From Kluyvera ascorbata ATCC 33433 (lineage in GTDB: Bacteria > Pseudomonadota > Gammaproteobacteria > Enterobacterales > Enterobacteriaceae): a DNA stretch of 33,023 nt. A program made the translations under genes and the position numbers. The stretch covers positions 1 through 33,023 of the forward strand of contig NZ_JMPL01000041.1 in NCBI RefSeq assembly GCF_000735365.1, read 5' to 3'. Shown piece after piece: positions 1 through 7,278 of this stretch. Position 1 is the stretch's first letter; each line of letters opens with the position of its first letter. The notes under the pieces were generated by a model, which did no database searches, had not been told where the DNA came from, and saw only the letters and a program-made list of their open reading frames with translations.

Positions 1-14
1 TTTATATTTGGTAT

Positions 15-84
15 TGCCGGATGGCGGCTTTGCCTTATCCGGCCTACAAAAACGGTAGGCCAGATAAGCGTAGCGCCATCAGGT
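15..84. repeat. REP/BIME-type palindromic repeat pair
   Basis: Two imperfect inverted REP-like units face each other around a short A-rich spacer. The left unit begins GCCGGATGGCGGC and ends CCGGCCTAC; the right unit begins GTAGGCC and ends GCGCCATCAGG. This is the usual head-to-head BIME arrangement of enterobacteria, which lies between genes and can be transcribed as a long hairpin that stabilises upstream mRNA. It lies directly after the end of crl and could protect or end the crl transcript; that role is inferred. Confidence 0.8.
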
Positions 85-89
85 ATTCA

Positions 90-491
90 CTACGCAGTGC
101 GCTTCACCGCTTCATTGGCAAACCCATCAGCGGGTTCCAATGCCAGATCCAGCGTCGCCAGCAGATCTTTTGCCCGGTCGTGGAATCCGCGCAGCGTTTG
201 TTGCAGTCGCTCAACTACCTCAGGATCTTTGATAGCCACCGCCTGCCAGATGCCATCTTTATCGAACAGACCGAACTGGTAACTGTAGGTAAAGCGGCGC
301 TCTTCCGCTTCCATCTCCATCCACCAGCCCCAGAACTCACGCTTCTCTGGCGCTGGTTTTACGTTTACGCATACCGCCAGACAGTCGAAAAAAAAGCGGT
401 TATCGACACACTGTTCTTCGCGGATATAAGGTCCAAGCGCAGTGAATTTCTTGATCAATCTACTCTTCGGGTGTCCACTCGGTAACGTCAT
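90..491 (-). CDS. crl: Sigma factor-binding protein Crl
   Basis: Crl binds the stationary-phase sigma factor RpoS in the cytoplasm and helps it assemble with core RNA polymerase, raising expression of RpoS genes such as those for curli. The protein has 133 residues, exactly the E. coli length, and the N-terminus [20 protein letters not shown] matches. Residues known to matter for sigma-S binding are present: Tyr22, Phe53, Trp56 and Trp82, with Arg51 close by. The ATG at 491 follows an AGGAG ribosome site at a good distance. The gene lies 57 bp after frsA on the same strand, the order seen in E. coli, and ends just before a BIME. Identification is by family similarity read from the sequence. 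Confidence 0.97.
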   Translation of the reverse strand: MTLPSGHPKSRLIKKFTALGPYIREEQCVDNRFFFDCLAVCVNVKPAPEKREFWGWWMEMEAEERRFTYSYQFGLFDKDGIWQAVAIKDPEVVERLQQTLRGFHDRAKDLLATLDLALEPADGFANEAVKRTA

Positions 492-548
492 TGCGATCTC
501 CTTTAGTGATGCAACTGTTTTACCAAATCAATAGAATTTATCAATATA

Positions 549-1793
549 TTAACAAAATCTATTATTGATCCACCCGGCAATTTCTTTCAGTGCCTTATCG
601 AAATTACGATACACCGGGTTAAACGGAATCGGCATCAGCTTGCCCTGCGAAGATGACGAAACAATTAACCGCGACTCCTCTTCCGGGCTGAACGGATCGT
701 TCTCCCAGAAGCCGGACAGCATTGGCGTTGGGCAGCGTCGACCAAGCAGCCCCTGCGTCTTCAACGAGTAGCGATTAAGCTCAACCCGCAGCGCTTCGTC
801 AGAGGCGTCGTGCATGCCGAGACGCGAGGCCAGTACGTCGAGATACATCTCAGGCACGCGGCCCTGATGCAGCGGATCGTTCAGCAGGCCATGCACCACC
901 GGGCCAAGGCAGGCGACGGCTTTCAGGCGCTGTGCTTCGAGGTAAGCCAGCCGCACGGCGATATTGGCGCCAAAGCGGAAGCCAAATGCCGCCACGCGAG
1001 TGTGATCGACCCACGGGATATCCGGCAGTGCGCGCAGCGCGTGCTGATGGAGTATGCTGGAATCCTGGGTCAGCTTCCATTTTGAAGAGAAGCCAATGGA
1101 AGGCATATCCAGCGTCAGCATTGCAATGCCGAGTGGCGCAAAGTAACGCTCATAAAGGCTGTAGTAGTCGGTTTGCAGGCCATCCAGCCCGCCGCACATC
1201 AGCACCGTCGGGAACGGGCCGTTGCCTTTTGGCATATGCAGAAAACCGGTGACCGGCGAGCCTCCAGGTATAGCGAACTCCAGCTCACGTATTTCACCCG
1301 GCAACCGCTGCGCCGCTTCTTCATAGGCGCGGTTGGCCAGCACCTGTGCCTGCTCGGCGAGGTCATCGCCCTTCAGATGCGGGTAAGCGGCAATGCTATA
1401 AAGGTTGGAGGCGTGCAGCCAGTGGCGGCCGCTGAGAGCCTGGTCTTGCTCCTGGGTGGCTTTCTGCTGCCAGAGCATCGCCTGTGTAGACCACTCGTAA
1501 ATCCAGTTACCGCCGCGGTAGCCCACCACGGTGTCATACAGCTCTTCGTCGGTGCGCTCGGCTTTACTCATCACGATACGCGCCTGGACGTCGAGGATCT
1601 CCTGCGGCGTCACACCGCGCCAGATCCACATCAGGCGGTTAATCATGCGGTACCAGTGGGGTACGTTATTGCCGCTAAGCGCCGACTGCATACGATCGGT
1701 GCTACCGTTATTGAACCGGCGAACCAGCGTTGACGTTTCAGGGTGTTTAAAACGCGGCTTGAATAGCGTTTCGCTGAGATTAGCTTCTGGCAT
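549..1793 (-). CDS. frsA: FrsA, fermentation-respiration switch protein (alpha/beta-hydrolase fold)
   Basis: FrsA is a cytoplasmic alpha/beta-hydrolase-fold protein that binds unphosphorylated IIA-Glc of the PTS and is reported to shift flux between fermentation and respiration; its enzymatic activity has been debated. From the ATG at 1793 the product is 414 residues, the E. coli length. An in-frame GTG lies immediately before this ATG, but GGAGG spacing favours the ATG. The segment around residue 260 reads [16 protein letters not shown]: the nucleophile elbow has Arg instead of the Ser of GxSxG, as in the E. coli protein, so classical serine esterase chemistry is not expected. The gene lies between gpt and crl on the same strand; a gpt terminator lies just upstream, so frsA probably has its own promoter. 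Confidence 0.95.
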   Translation of the reverse strand: MPEANLSETLFKPRFKHPETSTLVRRFNNGSTDRMQSALSGNNVPHWYRMINRLMWIWRGVTPQEILDVQARIVMSKAERTDEELYDTVVGYRGGNWIYEWSTQAMLWQQKATQEQDQALSGRHWLHASNLYSIAAYPHLKGDDLAEQAQVLANRAYEEAAQRLPGEIRELEFAIPGGSPVTGFLHMPKGNGPFPTVLMCGGLDGLQTDYYSLYERYFAPLGIAMLTLDMPSIGFSSKWKLTQDSSILHQHALRALPDIPWVDHTRVAAFGFRFGANIAVRLAYLEAQRLKAVACLGPVVHGLLNDPLHQGRVPEMYLDVLASRLGMHDASDEALRVELNRYSLKTQGLLGRRCPTPMLSGFWENDPFSPEEESRLIVSSSSQGKLMPIPFNPVYRNFDKALKEIAGWINNRFC

Positions 1794-1845
1794 CACAAAA
1801 CCTCCATAGATACTGTCTTAGGGGTATTGTAACGCGTGGGACGTT

Positions 1846-1878
1846 AAAAAAAACAACGCCCGGCATAACCGGGCGTTG
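1846..1878 (-). terminator. Rho-independent terminator of gpt
   Basis: A perfect 10-bp stem, CAACGCCCGG (1854-1863) and CCGGGCGTTG (1869-1878), with a 5-nt loop. Read on the minus strand it is followed by a run of eight T, as expected for an intrinsic terminator about 20 nt after the gpt stop codon. Confidence 0.9.
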
Positions 1879-1898
1879 GAAGCGCATTTATTGATGAA

Positions 1899-2357
1899 TT
1901 AACGGCCAGAAATAGGCGGTACGAATACTACGCCCATGTCCCAAGGCTGTTCAATCCAGGTATCCTGCGGGATATCAACAACATAATCGTCAACCAGCGG
2001 ACGACCTGCTGGTTTAGCGAAAATGGTAACGAAGTGGGCTTTCGGATACATATCGCGAATCGCTACCGCGGTGCCGCCGGTATCGACCAGATCGTCAATA
2101 ACAATAAAGCCTTCGCCATCGCCTTCAGCGCGTTTCAGAACTTTCAGTTCACGCTGGTTATCATGGTCATAGCTGGAGATGCATACGGTGTCGACGTGAC
2201 GAATGCCCAGTTCACGTGCCAGCAGTGCGCCAGGCACCAGACCGCCACGGCTAACGGCGATAATGCCTTTCCACTGTTCAGAAGGCATCAGGCGTGCAGC
2301 CAGTTTGCGTGCGTGAATCTGCAACATGTCCCAGGTGACGACGTATTTTTCGCTCAT
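1899..2357 (-). CDS. gpt: Xanthine-guanine phosphoribosyltransferase Gpt
   Basis: Gpt transfers the phosphoribosyl group of PRPP to guanine or xanthine (and weakly hypoxanthine), making GMP and XMP in purine salvage; it works at the inner face of the membrane as a tetramer. The product has 152 residues, the E. coli length. The PRPP-binding motif [12 protein letters not shown] is at about residues 86-97 with Asp88, Asp89 and Asp92, and a Ser-Arg-Gly-Gly loop (residues 36-39) supplies the pyrophosphate-binding Arg37. It starts at ATG 2357 and is divergent from pepD, as in E. coli. A strong terminator follows, so it is probably monocistronic. Confidence 0.97.
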   Translation of the reverse strand: MSEKYVVTWDMLQIHARKLAARLMPSEQWKGIIAVSRGGLVPGALLARELGIRHVDTVCISSYDHDNQRELKVLKRAEGDGEGFIVIDDLVDTGGTAVAIRDMYPKAHFVTIFAKPAGRPLVDDYVVDIPQDTWIEQPWDMGVVFVPPISGR

Positions 2358-2614
2358 GTGAAGTGTCCCAGCCTGTGTTATACGGCTTAAAAATTGTTCA
2401 AGGGGGAAATGGGTTGCGCGAGATTATAGAGATCTGACGCACTAAAAACCAGTGTTAAGCGGAATCCACCGCGCTTTTTACGTGGTTTGTTCTACCGGGA
2501 AGGGCAGAAAGTGGTATTCTCAACCCCATCGCGCAAGCCAGAGCTTGTGGTATATGTATGTGCTAACCCTTTACCTGCAAGCGACTTTTGCAGAACGCCG
2601 TAAGGAGACTCATC

Positions 2615-4072
2615 GTGTCTGAACTGTCTCAATTATCCCCGCAGCCGCTGTGGGATATTTTTGCCAAAATCTGTTCTATTCCGCACCCTTCTCATCATGA
2701 AGAGCAGCTCGCCGCGCACATCGTTGGCTGGGCAAAAGAAAAAGGGCTTCACGCTGAGCGTGACCAGGTTGGCAACATTCTGATTCGTAAAGCCGCTACC
2801 CCGGGTATGGAAAACCGTAAACCGGTTGTGCTGCAGGCTCACCTCGATATGGTGCCGCAGAAAAACAATGACACCGTACACGACTTCGCTAAAGACCCGA
2901 TTCAACCGTACATCGACGGTGAGTGGGTGAAAGCGCGTGGTACAACGCTTGGCGCAGACAACGGTATCGGCATGGCTTCCGCGCTGGCGGTGCTGTCTGA
3001 TGAATCCGTTGAGCATGGCCCGCTGGAAGTGCTGCTGACCATGACCGAAGAGACCGGTATGGACGGCGCGTTCGGTCTGCAACCAAACTGGCTGCAGGGC
3101 GACATCCTTATTAATACCGACTCTGAAGAAGAAGGCGAAATCTACATGGGTTGCGCCGGTGGTATCGACTTCACCAGCAACCTGCCGCTGACCCGCGAAG
3201 CGATTCCTGCGGGCTTCCAGACCTTCAAGCTGACGCTGAAAGGCCTGAAAGGCGGCCACTCCGGCGGTGATATTCACCTCGGCCTCGGCAACGCCAACAA
3301 ACTGCTGGCACGCTTCCTGGTGGCTCACGCTGCGGAACTGGATCTGCGTCTGGTTGATTTTACCGGCGGTACCCTGCGCAACGCTATTCCACGCGAAGCC
3401 TTCGCCGCTATCGCGGTTCCGGCAGACAAAGTCGACGCGCTGAAAGGGCTGGTTGAAACCTACCTGCACATTCTGCAAAACGAACTGTCAGCAAAAGAGA
3501 AGAACCTGACGCTGGTGCTGGAAGCGAATACCGTTGAAGGTAAAGCGCTGACCACCGCTTCTCGCGACGCCTTCATTCAGCTGCTGAACGCGACCCCGAA
3601 CGGCGTGATTCGTAACTCCGACGTGGCAAAAGGCGTGGTTGAAACTTCTCTGAACGTGGGTGTGGTTTCCTTCACTGAAGATACCGCAACCATTCACTGC
3701 CTGATTCGTTCTCTGCTCGACAGCGGTAAAGATTACGTGGTGAGCATGCTGGAATCTCTGGGCGCGCTGGCGGGTGCAAAAACCCAGCCTAAAGGCGGCT
3801 ACCCAGGCTGGCAGCCAGATGCAAACTCTCCGGTAATGAAGCTGGTGCGTGAAACCTATCAGCGCCTGTTCAACAAGGTGCCGAACATTCAGATTATCCA
3901 CGCGGGTCTGGAATGTGGTCTGTTCAAAAAACCGTATCCAGACATGGATATGGTTTCCATTGGGCCAACCATCACCGGGCCACACTCTCCGGATGAGCAG
4001 GTTCATATCGAAAGCGTTGGCCAGTACTGGCAGCTGCTGACGGAACTGCTGAAAGCGATTCCGGCGAAGTAA
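2615..4072 (+). CDS. pepD: Cytosolic aminoacyl-histidine dipeptidase PepD (peptidase D)
   Basis: PepD is a zinc metallopeptidase of the M20 family that hydrolyses dipeptides, including carnosine and cysteinylglycine, in the cytoplasm. I chose the GTG at 2615: an AAGGAG site sits 7 nt before it, it gives 485 residues as in E. coli, and the E. coli gene also uses GTG. Metal-binding and catalytic motifs are visible: AHLDM (His76, Asp78), LGADNG (Asp115) and TEETG with the catalytic Glu pair (145-146). The dimerisation lid domain occupies roughly residues 190-390 and the C-terminal catalytic part carries the last His in GPHSPDEQVH. It is divergent from gpt; a large inverted repeat follows the stop instead of a T-tailed terminator. 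Confidence 0.97.
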   Translation: MSELSQLSPQPLWDIFAKICSIPHPSHHEEQLAAHIVGWAKEKGLHAERDQVGNILIRKAATPGMENRKPVVLQAHLDMVPQKNNDTVHDFAKDPIQPYIDGEWVKARGTTLGADNGIGMASALAVLSDESVEHGPLEVLLTMTEETGMDGAFGLQPNWLQGDILINTDSEEEGEIYMGCAGGIDFTSNLPLTREAIPAGFQTFKLTLKGLKGGHSGGDIHLGLGNANKLLARFLVAHAAELDLRLVDFTGGTLRNAIPREAFAAIAVPADKVDALKGLVETYLHILQNELSAKEKNLTLVLEANTVEGKALTTASRDAFIQLLNATPNGVIRNSDVAKGVVETSLNVGVVSFTEDTATIHCLIRSLLDSGKDYVVSMLESLGALAGAKTQPKGGYPGWQPDANSPVMKLVRETYQRLFNKVPNIQIIHAGLECGLFKKPYPDMDMVSIGPTITGPHSPDEQVHIESVGQYWQLLTELLKAIPAK

Positions 4073-4083
4073 GTTCTGAGCCG

Positions 4084-4152
4084 TTCCCGGCGGCGCTTCG
4101 CTTGGCCGGGCTACATTTGACGTAGCCCGGCCAAGCGGAATGACGCCGGGAA
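4084..4152. repeat. REP/BIME-type long inverted repeat
   Basis: A long nested inverted repeat between pepD and the yafP-like gene. The inner arms CTTGGCCGGGCTAC and GTAGCCCGGCCAAG are perfect complements around a 7-nt spacer, and the outer ends TTCCCGGCG and CGCCGGGAA also pair. It has the look of two opposed REP units of the GC-rich type found in Enterobacter and Klebsiella relatives. Because pepD and the yafP-like gene converge here, it may protect or end both transcripts. Confidence 0.85.
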
Positions 4153-4162
4153 TATCACCACC

Positions 4163-4606
4163 CTACCTGATTTTTTCCATCCGATAGTTCACAAACGTCT
4201 CTCCACGCGCTTCAACCTCTTGTTCTGCCACCACCACGAACCCCAGCCGTTCAAAACACACTTTGGCCGTAATGCTCGCATCTACCGTTAACGTTCCCGT
4301 CGGTACTCTGGCGAACAGCGCTTTCAGCAGCGCGCTGGCGACGCCCTGTCGCGCATACGATGGGTCGACAAACAGCAGGTCGATATAGCGCTCAACGGCG
4401 GTGACAAAACCGACAGGCGTTTCATCAACCGTTGCAACCAGAACCAGAGAGTCAGCCATTTTTTGTCGCCAGCGTGTGCCATCCACCTGCGCCCAGGCGT
4501 TTACCTGCGCGGGCGAGTAGTGCTGACTGGCGGTTTCCCGCACCGCACGCTGGAAAATCTGGCACAGCGTGAAGAAGTCCCCGTCACGGTATTCCCGAAT
4601 GATCAT
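4163..4606 (-). CDS. yafP: GNAT-family N-acetyltransferase, YafP-like
   Basis: A 147-residue GNAT acetyltransferase that would move an acetyl group from acetyl-CoA to an amine; its substrate is unknown. The acetyl-CoA pyrophosphate loop is visible as YARQGVASALL at about residues 84-94 (Q-x-x-G-x-A type), and the C-terminal segment with ASITAKVCFERLGF is typical of the fold. Stretches such as TASQHYSP and VDASITAK match E. coli YafP closely. The ATG at 4606 comes 2 nt after the dinB stop codon, so it should be translated with dinB and induced with it in the SOS response. In E. coli yafP is the last gene of dinB-yafN-yafO-yafP; here the toxin-antitoxin genes yafN and yafO are absent and yafP follows dinB directly. 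Confidence 0.88.
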   Translation of the reverse strand: MIIREYRDGDFFTLCQIFQRAVRETASQHYSPAQVNAWAQVDGTRWRQKMADSLVLVATVDETPVGFVTAVERYIDLLFVDPSYARQGVASALLKALFARVPTGTLTVDASITAKVCFERLGFVVVAEQEVEARGETFVNYRMEKIR

Positions 4607-4608
4607 GA

Positions 4609-5664
4609 TTAAATCCCTAATAGCAGCTGTCGTTCCAGCTGGGGGTCCAGCAGCGTCACGTGCAGGCCCACCAGACGCACTCCGCGCCCGGCGCGGCGCT
4701 CGTGCCAGGCTTTGTAGGCCGTCGCGAGCAGATCGTCTTTGGTCAGCTTCGGCCAGACGTGCTCCTGGGTAGTTTGCTGGAAATCATTAAATTTGAGTTT
4801 TATTCCCTGCCTGGCAATGCGTAGGTCGGGCCGGACCTTCGCCAGCCGCCGTTCCAGCTCGGGATAGAGACGCTCAACGATCGCCTCGCAGTCAGCCCAG
4901 TCGTGAATATCTTCTTCCAGCGTACGCTCCACGCCAACCGACTTACGCTGGCGATCGTTATGGATCTCCCGCTCGTCGATCCCCTGGCTGCGCTCCCAGA
5001 GGATCCGCCCAAACTTGCCAAAGCGTTTAAGCAGCATGGCGAGATCGCTTTTCTGTACATCTTCGCAGGTGCGCAGCCCCATACTTTCAAGCTTTGCCGC
5101 AGACACCTTTCCCACACCGGGAATTTTGCCAAGCGGTAGCGTTTTGAGAAAGGCGGGCACCTCATCAGGCGTCAGCACAAACTGGCCATCCGGCTTATTG
5201 AGGTCAGAAGCGATTTTGGCGAGAAACTTCACCGGGGCTACCCCCGCCGAGGCGGTCAGAGAAAGCTCGTTAAAGATAGTTTGCCGAATTTCCTGTGCCA
5301 TCAGCGTCGCTGAGCCGTGGCAGTGTGGACTATCGCTGACGTCCAGATAGGCTTCATCCAACGAAAGCGGTTCAATAAGCGAGGTATAGCGGGAAAAAAT
5401 CTCGCGGATATGGTTGGAGGCTTCACGGTAGGCCTCAAAGCGCCCCGGCAGCAAGGTGAGATGTGGGCAGAGCTTCAGCGCCATTCCCGTCGGCATGGCG
5501 CTACGCACGCCAAACTTCCGCGCCGGATAGTTTGCGGTGCTAATCACCCCGCGCTGCACGCGGCTTCCGCCAATGGCGATAGGAATATCACGCAGCGCCG
5601 GATTATCGCGCATTTCAACCGCTGCAAAAAAGCAGTCCATGTCGATATGGATAATTTTTCGCAT
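4609..5664 (-). CDS. dinB: DNA polymerase IV (DinB)
   Basis: DinB is a Y-family translesion DNA polymerase that extends past damaged bases and makes frameshift mutations when induced. From ATG 5664 the protein has 351 residues, the E. coli length, starting [18 protein letters not shown]; a GGGGAG site precedes this start, and the upstream in-frame ATG lies inside the LexA box region, so it is rejected. Catalytic residues Asp8 and the SLDEAY motif (Asp103, Glu104) are present. The little-finger domain follows, and the C-terminal QLLLGI is the beta-clamp binding motif (E. coli QLVLGL). A LexA box lies about 20 nt before the start, and yafP follows as a coupled gene. Confidence 0.97.
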   Translation of the reverse strand: MRKIIHIDMDCFFAAVEMRDNPALRDIPIAIGGSRVQRGVISTANYPARKFGVRSAMPTGMALKLCPHLTLLPGRFEAYREASNHIREIFSRYTSLIEPLSLDEAYLDVSDSPHCHGSATLMAQEIRQTIFNELSLTASAGVAPVKFLAKIASDLNKPDGQFVLTPDEVPAFLKTLPLGKIPGVGKVSAAKLESMGLRTCEDVQKSDLAMLLKRFGKFGRILWERSQGIDEREIHNDRQRKSVGVERTLEEDIHDWADCEAIVERLYPELERRLAKVRPDLRIARQGIKLKFNDFQQTTQEHVWPKLTKDDLLATAYKAWHERRAGRGVRLVGLHVTLLDPQLERQLLLGI

Positions 5665-5684
5665 CAGGCTCCCCTCACAAATCA

Positions 5685-5700
5685 CTGTTTAAGTATACAG
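5685..5700 (-). promoter_or_regulatory. LexA (SOS) box of dinB
   Basis: The sequence CTGTTTAAGTATACAG fits the LexA consensus CTGT-N8-ACAG with no mismatch in the conserved arms. It ends 20 bp before the dinB ATG, overlapping the place where its promoter should be, so LexA should repress dinB-yafP until DNA damage. It also lies 31 bp from the stop codon of the upstream zinc-ribbon gene. Confidence 0.9.
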
Positions 5701-5731
5701 TACATTTATGCATTGAGGAAAGCCGACGCGG

Positions 5732-6376
5732 CTACATTTTCGGCGAGTTCATCATAAAGCGGGCATCGCACAGGTAGCGCACTGCCTCTTTGCCCTGATC
5801 CACCGCCGGGCTCCCCGCCATGCTCACAAACAGCTTGTTCACCTTTCTGACGTGGGAATGCAGCAACTTTTCAATCGTCATCTGCCGAAACGCATCATCC
5901 GCCATGCAGAAAAGCTCGTAGTCACCCAAACGCTCGCCGCAGGTTTCACAGTGGTTCATCCAGTACCGCAGCCCAGTGGTTTTACTTTTATCCAGATAGT
6001 AATTTCTGGCTTTGATGTTCTTTTTTATCGCCTCAGGCAGTTCATTAATATGGAAGACGAAGCTATTACGCTTCACGGACTCCCACCCTATTCCATCCTG
6101 ACTTTTGCGCAAATAACGGGTAAACATCACCGCAATAATGGAGGTAGGAAGATGGCAATTCCAGCAGGTCATCTTCGTTGAAACCACCAGATAGTAAGGT
6201 GCCATTATGTTAAAGCTATCCATATCATAAGCATAACCACCGAGCGCTTCCGTCAGCTCGTGCTCTTCCACATACCATACGTTCGAATCCGCATCGTAAT
6301 GTGCCCCCTGGCAGACGGCCTGTGCAACGTCGTCGGTGTGAATATCCAGCGGGATGATACGTGCCGCATCAATCAC
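5732..6376 (-). CDS. Uncharacterised protein with DUF5710-like N-terminus and split zinc-ribbon
   Basis: I do not recognise this 214-residue protein. It starts at a GTG (6376) with an excellent AGGAGG site 7 nt before it. Residues 7-37 (IIPLDIHTDDVAQAV to VWYVEEHE) resemble the small DUF5710 type of module, whose hallmark is a hydrophobic strand, an acidic/alanine helix, then W-Y-V; this is a pattern match by eye. Two CxxC pairs, Cys71/Cys74 and Cys143/Cys146, could bind one zinc as a zinc-ribbon split by about 70 residues. There is no signal peptide or membrane helix, so it is probably cytoplasmic and could bind nucleic acid. It lies between the lafU remnant and dinB on the same strand; the SOS box is downstream of it, so it is not expected to be under that LexA box. 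Confidence 0.8.
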   Translation of the reverse strand: MIDAARIIPLDIHTDDVAQAVCQGAHYDADSNVWYVEEHELTEALGGYAYDMDSFNIMAPYYLVVSTKMTCWNCHLPTSIIAVMFTRYLRKSQDGIGWESVKRNSFVFHINELPEAIKKNIKARNYYLDKSKTTGLRYWMNHCETCGERLGDYELFCMADDAFRQMTIEKLLHSHVRKVNKLFVSMAGSPAVDQGKEAVRYLCDARFMMNSPKM

Positions 6377-6402
6377 GTTTTCCTCCTGAAAATGTTTCGG
6401 CT

Positions 6403-6427
6403 AAAAAATCCCCCGCATCAGCGGGGG
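6403..6427 (-). terminator. Rho-independent terminator after the lafU remnant
   Basis: A perfect 7-bp GC stem, CCCCCGC (6410-6416) and GCGGGGG (6421-6427), with loop ATCA. On the minus strand it is followed by a T-rich tail (ATTTTTT), 8 nt after the lafU stop codon and just ahead of the ribosome site of the zinc-ribbon gene. It should isolate the two genes. Confidence 0.85.
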
Positions 6428-6435
6428 AGTAAAAA

Positions 6436-7278
6436 TTATGGATTCGTCACCGCCCCTCGTCGAAGCGACGTCACCTTCTGCTGTTTATCCAGTTGACTCA
6501 CCAGCGGCTGAACAATCTTCTCGCCCTGTTGACCAAAGTACTGATACAGCGTGTCTGACGCGCTCTGCGTCAGCACCATAATTTCAATGCGACGGTTGCC
6601 CGCGCTTTCTGGGTTTTTACTGTCCAGCAGCATCTGGTCAGCCATCGCGCTTACCTGCATGACTTTGTCATTCGGCATCCCGGCCTGCTCCAGCACGCGT
6701 CGTGCCGAGAGCGCACGGTCGCCAGAAAGGTTCCAGTTGTTGTAGATGTCGCTTTTGTAGGCCATCGCATCGGTGTGGCCGGTGATGATGATTTTGTTAT
6801 CCAGCGAGTCAAAGACCGGAGCCAGCTCCACCAGCAGCGATTTAAAGAACGGCATGATCCTCGCGCTGCCGCGCTCGAACATATTGCGGTTCTGATCGTC
6901 TTTAATCAGCACCCGCAACCCTTGGGGAACGATCTCCATTTCAAGGTTGCTTTCCATGTGCGCGTTGCGCGCAATGGCGTTGATATCGGTTGCCAGCTCA
7001 CCCAATTCACGGGCCGATTTTTTCTTCAACATCGCCGTTTTCTCGTCCACGTCCCTGGCTTTTTTGGCGTTCTCTTCGGTGATTTTCGCCAGCTCTTCCG
7101 GGGTGGTCGCCTGCATTTTACGCCTGGCGTTCTTACTGGCCGCCCCTGGTGCGATTGGCTGTTTACCTACCTTATTGAGCGGCGCCATACCGCCGCCGTT
7201 GAAAATAGACTGGCCATGCAGCGCCGCCACGATATTCTCACGGTCAGATTTGCTGACGCTGTTAACAATCAACTTCAT
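6436..7278 (-). pseudogene. lafU: lafU remnant: lateral flagellar motor (MotB-like) protein, 5' end deleted
   Basis: This is the C-terminal part of LafU, the MotB-type stator protein of the Flag-2 lateral flagellar system. About 280 codons remain open. The first recognisable family sequence is LIVNSVSKSDRENIVAALHG, which in MotB-like proteins follows directly after the single membrane helix; the N-terminal cytoplasmic tail, the membrane helix and its proton- or sodium-binding Asp are missing. The OmpA/MotB peptidoglycan-binding domain is intact (ITGHTDAMAYKS, LSGDRALSARRVLEQAG, NRRIEIMV). The reading frame runs on past the junction into lfhA antisense sequence to 7392 by chance. Without the membrane helix it cannot work as a stator. 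A comparable remnant (mbhA/lafU) is known in E. coli K-12. Confidence 0.88.

Noticed and set aside
1173-1733. 186-codon open frame on the plus strand
   Set aside because: It is antisense to frsA, with no family resemblance.
2633-3478. 281-codon open frame on the minus strand
   Set aside because: It is entirely antisense to pepD, shows a composition typical of shadow frames (rich in Val, Arg, Gln, Phe) and has no recognisable domain.
6947-7267. Upstream extension of the lfhA frame
   Set aside because: These codons are antisense to lafU and show no FlhA similarity; they are open by chance across the deletion junction.
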